Shown here in pieces: positions 5,668 to 8,713 of a DNA stretch of 8,713 nucleotides. The notes under the pieces are model-generated. The model was not told the origin of the DNA and ran no database searches. It worked only from the letters and a program-made list of their open reading frames with translations. Each line of letters begins with the position of its first letter. The first letter of the stretch is position 1. Position numbers and translations under genes: made by a program. This stretch comes from Paracoccaceae bacterium (lineage in GTDB: Bacteria; Pseudomonadota; Alphaproteobacteria; Rhodobacterales; Rhodobacteraceae), in NCBI GenBank assembly GCA_024742655.1, contig JANSYB010000060.1:1-8713 (forward strand), written 5' to 3'.

Positions 5668-5697
5668 GTTATAGCAGTTCGCACGCCGCCGCGTCAG
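5668..5697 (-). promoter_or_regulatory. Candidate promoter of the secreted protein gene
   Basis: On the minus strand CTGACG (5697-5692, 4/6) and TATAAC (5673-5668, 5/6) are separated by 18 bases. The start would fall near 5661, leaving a leader of about 25 bases that contains the GGAGAGG ribosome binding site. Confidence 0.5.
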
Positions 5698-5715
5698 GCA
5701 TTTACCGCGCAACGC

Positions 5716-5745
5716 TTGCCCAATCGGTGTCAGCCCGCCTACTCT
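5716..5745 (+). promoter_or_regulatory. Weak candidate promoter of the cupin gene
   Basis: TTGCCC (5716-5721) and TACTCT (5740-5745) are separated by 18 bases. The -10 match is poor (3/6), but it is the best arrangement found in the short divergent gap upstream of the cupin gene. Confidence 0.25.
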
Positions 5746-5779
5746 TGGCCTGTGCCCCGACAGATCAAAGGATCGCGCC

Positions 5780-6118
5780 ATGCCCTTTCCCCCGTTTTTC
5801 GACAGCCTGCCGGAACTCGATGTTCCGTTCGACAGCTCGGTCGTGACGACCCGCGCCATCGGCTCCCCCGAGGCGCTGGCCGTCTTTTTCGACATTCATC
5901 AGGACACCACGCTGGATCCGCACAGTCACGGCGACCAATGGGGCACCGTGATCCGCGGAGAACTACACCTGACCATGGACGGCGAGGCGCACACCTACCG
6001 GCCCGGCGAAAGCTATTTCATTCCTGCCGGTACCGTCCACGGGGCCACGATCCCGGCGGGCACCCAGATCCTCGATGTCTTTGCCGAGGCGGATCGGTAC
6101 CCGGTCAAGTCGCGCTGA
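5780..6118 (+). CDS. Single-domain cupin protein
   Basis: This 112-residue protein is a small beta-barrel cupin. Motif 1 is seen as DPHSHGDQWGTVIRG (46-60), where His48 and His50 would hold a metal, and Gln53 takes the place of the usual glutamate. Motif 2 is PGESYFIPAGTVHG (75-88), with the third histidine ligand at His87. GEL at 60-62 and the length of about 110 residues fit one-domain cupins, which include sugar isomerases, dioxygenases and sensor-like proteins; the sequence does not say which. AAAGGA lies seven bases before the ATG. It is 49 bases upstream of psuK in the same direction with no terminator between, so it may be co-transcribed with the pseudouridine genes, although a link to that pathway is not established. 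Confidence 0.85.
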   Translation: MPFPPFFDSLPELDVPFDSSVVTTRAIGSPEALAVFFDIHQDTTLDPHSHGDQWGTVIRGELHLTMDGEAHTYRPGESYFIPAGTVHGATIPAGTQILDVFAEADRYPVKSR

Positions 6119-6167
6119 GCGGCCGATCCGGTCTTGCGCCCGCGGCCCGCAGCGGCAACATACGGCC

Positions 6168-7055
6168 ATGACAAGCGATGTGGTGTGCATAGGCTCCGTC
6201 CTGTGGGACGTGATCGGGCGCTCGGGCGCGGCGATGCAACACGGGTCCGATCTGCCCGGACGGATCGCCCGTCAACCCGGCGGCGTCGCGCTCAATATCG
6301 CGATGACGCTTTTACGGTTCGGCCTGCGCCCCATCCTACTCAGTTCCGTGGGGCGCGACCCCGAGGGCGAGGCGCTGCTGCAGCTGTGCCAGGCGCACGG
6401 GATGGATACCGCCCATGTCTGGCGCCCCGAGGACCTGCCCACGGATCAATACATGGCGATCGAGGGGCCCAACGGCCTGATCGCGGCCATCGCGGACGCC
6501 CATAGCCTCGAACGCGCGGGAGGTGCCATTCTCACCCCCTTGCTGGATGGCCGGCTTGGCTCGGCGACGGCGCCGCACGCGGGCATGATCGCGCTGGATG
6601 GCAACCTGACACCGGCGGTTCTGTCCGATATCGCCAGTGCCCCGCAATTCGCATATGCCGACCTGCGCATCGCCCCGGCCTCTCCGGGCAAGGCCGAGCG
6701 GTTGCTGCCCTTCGTGCAAACCGGGCGCGGCACGCTTTACGTCAACCTCGAAGAGGCGGGCCTTTTATGCGCCACGCGCTTTGGCTCGGCGCCCGAGGCC
6801 GCGCATGCGCTTCTGGCGCGTGGCGCGGCGCGCGTTCTGGTCACTGATGGCGCGAACCCTGCCGCCGATGGCCACGAGGGCGATGTTCTGACCGGGACAC
6901 CGCCAGCCGTTCCCGTTCAGCGGGTCACCGGGGCGGGCGATACGTTCATGGCCGCCCATATCGCTGCCGAACGGGCCGGGCATCCGCGCCACATCGCGTT
7001 GGCCCGCGCGCTCGATGCCGCCGCTGTCCATGTGTCCGCAGGATCCGCCGCATGA
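6168..7055 (+). CDS. psuK: Pseudouridine kinase, PfkB family
   Basis: This 295-residue cytoplasmic kinase would transfer phosphate from ATP to the 5'-hydroxyl of pseudouridine. It has the ribokinase/PfkB plan: an N-terminal strand VVCIGSVLWDVIG (5-17), the glycine-rich PGGVALNIA (37-45), VGRDPEGEALL (61-71) and the C-terminal signature VTGAGDTFMAAH (253-264), in which Asp258 is the catalytic base and the preceding glycines form the anion hole. The specific name follows from the four-base ATGA overlap with psuG; on sequence alone it could be another nucleoside or sugar kinase. The ATG at 6168 is preferred because similarity starts immediately after it and it lies clear of the cupin gene; no good ribosome binding site is visible there. 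An in-frame ATG at 6075 would lie inside the cupin gene and add an arginine-rich stretch foreign to the family. Confidence 0.9.
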   Translation: MTSDVVCIGSVLWDVIGRSGAAMQHGSDLPGRIARQPGGVALNIAMTLLRFGLRPILLSSVGRDPEGEALLQLCQAHGMDTAHVWRPEDLPTDQYMAIEGPNGLIAAIADAHSLERAGGAILTPLLDGRLGSATAPHAGMIALDGNLTPAVLSDIASAPQFAYADLRIAPASPGKAERLLPFVQTGRGTLYVNLEEAGLLCATRFGSAPEAAHALLARGAARVLVTDGANPAADGHEGDVLTGTPPAVPVQRVTGAGDTFMAAHIAAERAGHPRHIALARALDAAAVHVSAGSAA

Positions 7056-7978
7056 CGGCCCTGCCCCTGATCTTTTCGCCCGAAGTGGCGCAGGCGCGCC
7101 GTCACGGCAGCCCGGTCGTGGCACTTGAAAGCACGATCATCACCCATGGCATGCCCTTTCCCGACAATCTGGACACCGCCTGGTCGGTGGAAGAGGCCGT
7201 GCGCGCGGCGGGCGCGATCCCGGCCACGATCGCGGTGCTGGAGGGCAAGCTGCATATCGGTCTGAGCGAGGGCGAGCTGGAGGCGCTGGCCACGGCGCAT
7301 GGCGTGGCCAAGCTCAGCCGGGCCGATCTGGCCGTCTGCATGGCACAGGGCCGGACCGGGGCCACCACGGTCGCGGCCACGATGATCGCCGCGCGGGCCG
7401 CCGGCATCGCCTGTTTCGCCACGGGCGGGATCGGCGGCGTGCATCGCGGGGCCGAGCACAGCTTTGACATCTCCGCCGACCTTCACGAACTGGCCCAAAC
7501 CTCCGTCAGCGTGGTGTGCGCCGGGGCCAAGGCGATCCTCGACCTGCCCAAGACGCTCGAGGTGTTGGAAACGCTCGGTGTGCCGGTCATCGCCTACGCG
7601 CAGGACAGCCTGCCGGCCTTCTGGTCGGCCACCTCCCCCCTGCCCGCGCCGCTGCGCCTGGATGACGCCGACGGTATCGCCCGCGCGCACCTGATGCGCG
7701 CCGCCCTCGGCCTGCCCGGTGGTCAGCTGATCGCCAACCCGATCCCCGTGGCCGATGAAATCCCCTATGACGAAATCGCCCCGATCATCACGCGCGCCAT
7801 CGACGTCGCCGATGCGCAGGGGATCACGGGCAAGGCGCTGACCCCGTTCCTGCTCGACCGGATCCATCAGCTGACGGGCGGGCGGTCGCTGGAGGCGAAT
7901 ATCTCCCTGGTGCGCAACAACGCCCGCCTTGCCGCGAAAATAGCCAACCGGATCACTACCCTGTCCCAGAACGCCTAA
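7052..7978 (+). CDS. psuG: Pseudouridine-5'-phosphate glycosidase
   Basis: PsuG (308 residues, full family length) cleaves the C-C bond of pseudouridine 5'-phosphate to uracil and ribose 5-phosphate, using a lysine Schiff base and a divalent metal. Landmarks are VALESTIITHGMPFPDNL (23-40), LSRADL (88-93), RTGATTVAATM (101-111), the FATGGIGGVHRGAE run (122-135), CAGAKAILDLPKTLE (156-170), TGKALTPFLLDRI (259-271) and GRSLEANISLVRNNA near the end. By spacing with the E. coli enzyme, Glu31, Lys93, Asp149 and Lys166 correspond to Glu26, Lys87, Asp143 and Lys160, so the active site is complete. Its ATG overlaps the psuK stop, implying coupled translation. No nucleoside transporter is adjacent in the window. 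The gap after it (7979-8054) shows no clear terminator. Confidence 0.97.
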   Translation: MTALPLIFSPEVAQARRHGSPVVALESTIITHGMPFPDNLDTAWSVEEAVRAAGAIPATIAVLEGKLHIGLSEGELEALATAHGVAKLSRADLAVCMAQGRTGATTVAATMIAARAAGIACFATGGIGGVHRGAEHSFDISADLHELAQTSVSVVCAGAKAILDLPKTLEVLETLGVPVIAYAQDSLPAFWSATSPLPAPLRLDDADGIARAHLMRAALGLPGGQLIANPIPVADEIPYDEIAPIITRAIDVADAQGITGKALTPFLLDRIHQLTGGRSLEANISLVRNNARLAAKIANRITTLSQNA

Positions 7979-7993
7979 ATGGGACGTTCGCCA

Positions 7994-8021
7994 TTGTGGA
8001 TGTGGTTCAATCTGCTTAAGT
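7994..8021 (+). promoter_or_regulatory. Weak candidate promoter of the DUF502 gene
   Basis: TTGTGG (7994-7999) and TTAAGT (8016-8021) are spaced by 16 bases just after psuG. The match is modest, and read-through from psuG is an equally good explanation for expression of the next gene. Confidence 0.25.
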
Positions 8022-8054
8022 AGCGCGTGAAGAGACTGCACCGGGCCAGGCCCT

Positions 8055-8713
8055 ATGAACACGCCTTTCGACGAAGAACCGCATACCCCCAAGAGGCCCG
8101 GCCGCTTCTCGGGGCTCAGAACCAGTTTTCTGACCGGGATCGTCGTGATCGCGCCCGTGGGGCTGACCGTCTGGCTGATCTGGACGCTGATCGGATGGGT
8201 TGACGGGTTCGTCCTGCCCTTCGTGCCGGATGCCTACCAGCCCGAGAACCTGATCAACCGCTACATCCTCGGCAATACCCGTCCCGATGACGAGGGCTGG
8301 GTGAACATCAATATCCGTGGCGTGGGCGTGATCGTCTTTCTGCTGTTCACGCTGTTCGTGGGCTGGATCGCCAAGGGGCTGATCGGCCGGTCGATGATCA
8401 GCTATGCGGAAACGCTTGTGGACCGCATGCCGGTGGTCCGCTCGATCTATTCCGGGGTCAAGCAGATCGCCGAAACCGTCTTCGCCCAGTCCGAGCGCAG
8501 CTTCGAGAAGGCCTGCCTCATACAGTACCCCCGCAAGGGGATCTGGGCCATCGGCTTCATCTCGACCGAGGCCAAGGGCGAGGTGCTGGAAAAGGCAGAA
8601 ACCAGCGGTGAGATGCTGTCGGTCTTCGTGCCGACCACGCCCAACCCCACCTCGGGCTTCCTGCTGTTTTTTCCGCGCGAGGACGTGATCGAACTGGACA
8701 TGTCGATCGAGGA
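8055..8713 (+). CDS. DUF502 family membrane protein (cut by window edge)
   Basis: The reading frame is open from the ATG at 8055 to the right edge, giving 219 residues with no stop. Two membrane spans are visible, about residues 25-49 (FLTGIVVIAPVGLTVWLIWTL region) and 88-110 (IRGVGVIVFLLFTLFVGWIA region), after a short charged N-terminus. Beyond them come the family's conserved segments RMPVVRSIYSGVKQI (124-138) and VPTTPNPTSGFLLFFP (192-207). This is the DUF502 family, related to plant COV/LCV proteins involved in vascular patterning and membrane trafficking; the bacterial role is not known to me. The ribosome binding site is weak (CCAGG). Judging from family size, most of the conserved region is present and a C-terminal part is missing. 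Confidence 0.88.
   Translation, partial: MNTPFDEEPHTPKRPGRFSGLRTSFLTGIVVIAPVGLTVWLIWTLIGWVDGFVLPFVPDAYQPENLINRYILGNTRPDDEGWVNINIRGVGVIVFLLFTLFVGWIAKGLIGRSMISYAETLVDRMPVVRSIYSGVKQIAETVFAQSERSFEKACLIQYPRKGIWAIGFISTEAKGEVLEKAETSGEMLSVFVPTTPNPTSGFLLFFPREDVIELDMSIE

Noticed and set aside
6917..8092. Long minus-strand open frame opposite psuK-psuG
   Set aside because: It is antisense to two well-supported genes; its Arg/Gly/His-rich composition is typical of shadows in high-GC DNA, with no domain seen.

Overview
The window is high-GC DNA that reads as a Rhodobacterales (roseobacter-group) alphaproteobacterial chromosome. This assignment is inferred from the protein sequences (rpsB-tsf with an Ala/Glu/Pro-rich S2 tail, DUF502, psuK-psuG), the codon bias toward G/C at third positions, and a terminator/repeat style (a short GC hairpin followed by CCCGGGATATTTT and TTCTGGCC) that I associate with that order. 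No taxonomic search was possible. The window is mostly housekeeping sequence with one accessory edge at the left.

Layout, left to right. Positions 1-140 are the end of an insertion sequence: the first codons of a minus-strand ISNCY/IS1202-type transposase plus its terminal repeats. After an AT-richer regulatory stretch (about 141-390) come two plus-strand genes joined by an ATGA overlap: aroQ (type II 3-dehydroquinate dehydratase) and a LuxR-type regulator with an autoinducer-binding domain but no luxI beside it. The protein-free gap 1587-1903 appears to hold a structured small RNA closed by a long-range stem and followed by its own terminator; 6S RNA (ssrS) is my best candidate. On the minus strand follow an arginine:glycine amidinotransferase homologue (1904-3016), tandem terminators, then tsf and rpsB with a good promoter, then a small secreted cysteine-containing protein of unknown role. 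From 5780 the plus strand carries a one-domain cupin, the pseudouridine catabolism pair psuK-psuG (also joined by an ATGA overlap), and the start of a DUF502 membrane protein that runs off the right edge.

How the genes work together. PsuK phosphorylates pseudouridine and PsuG splits the product to uracil and ribose 5-phosphate, so 6168-7978 is a complete two-enzyme salvage/catabolic module, although no transporter is visible. S2 and EF-Ts form the usual translation operon. The amidinotransferase lies behind rpsB-tsf but is separated by strong terminators and has its own excellent ribosome binding site, so it is probably expressed independently. The aroQ-luxR pair is the least ordinary arrangement: a shikimate/quinate-pathway enzyme translationally coupled to a LuxR solo whose predicted ligand pocket lacks the aspartate that holds acyl-homoserine lactones, next to an IS end that may contribute a promoter element.

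I found no CRISPR array, tRNA, rRNA or prophage genes. The most interesting items are the candidate 6S RNA locus, the atypical LuxR coupled to aroQ, and the bacterial amidinotransferase with an intact active site.
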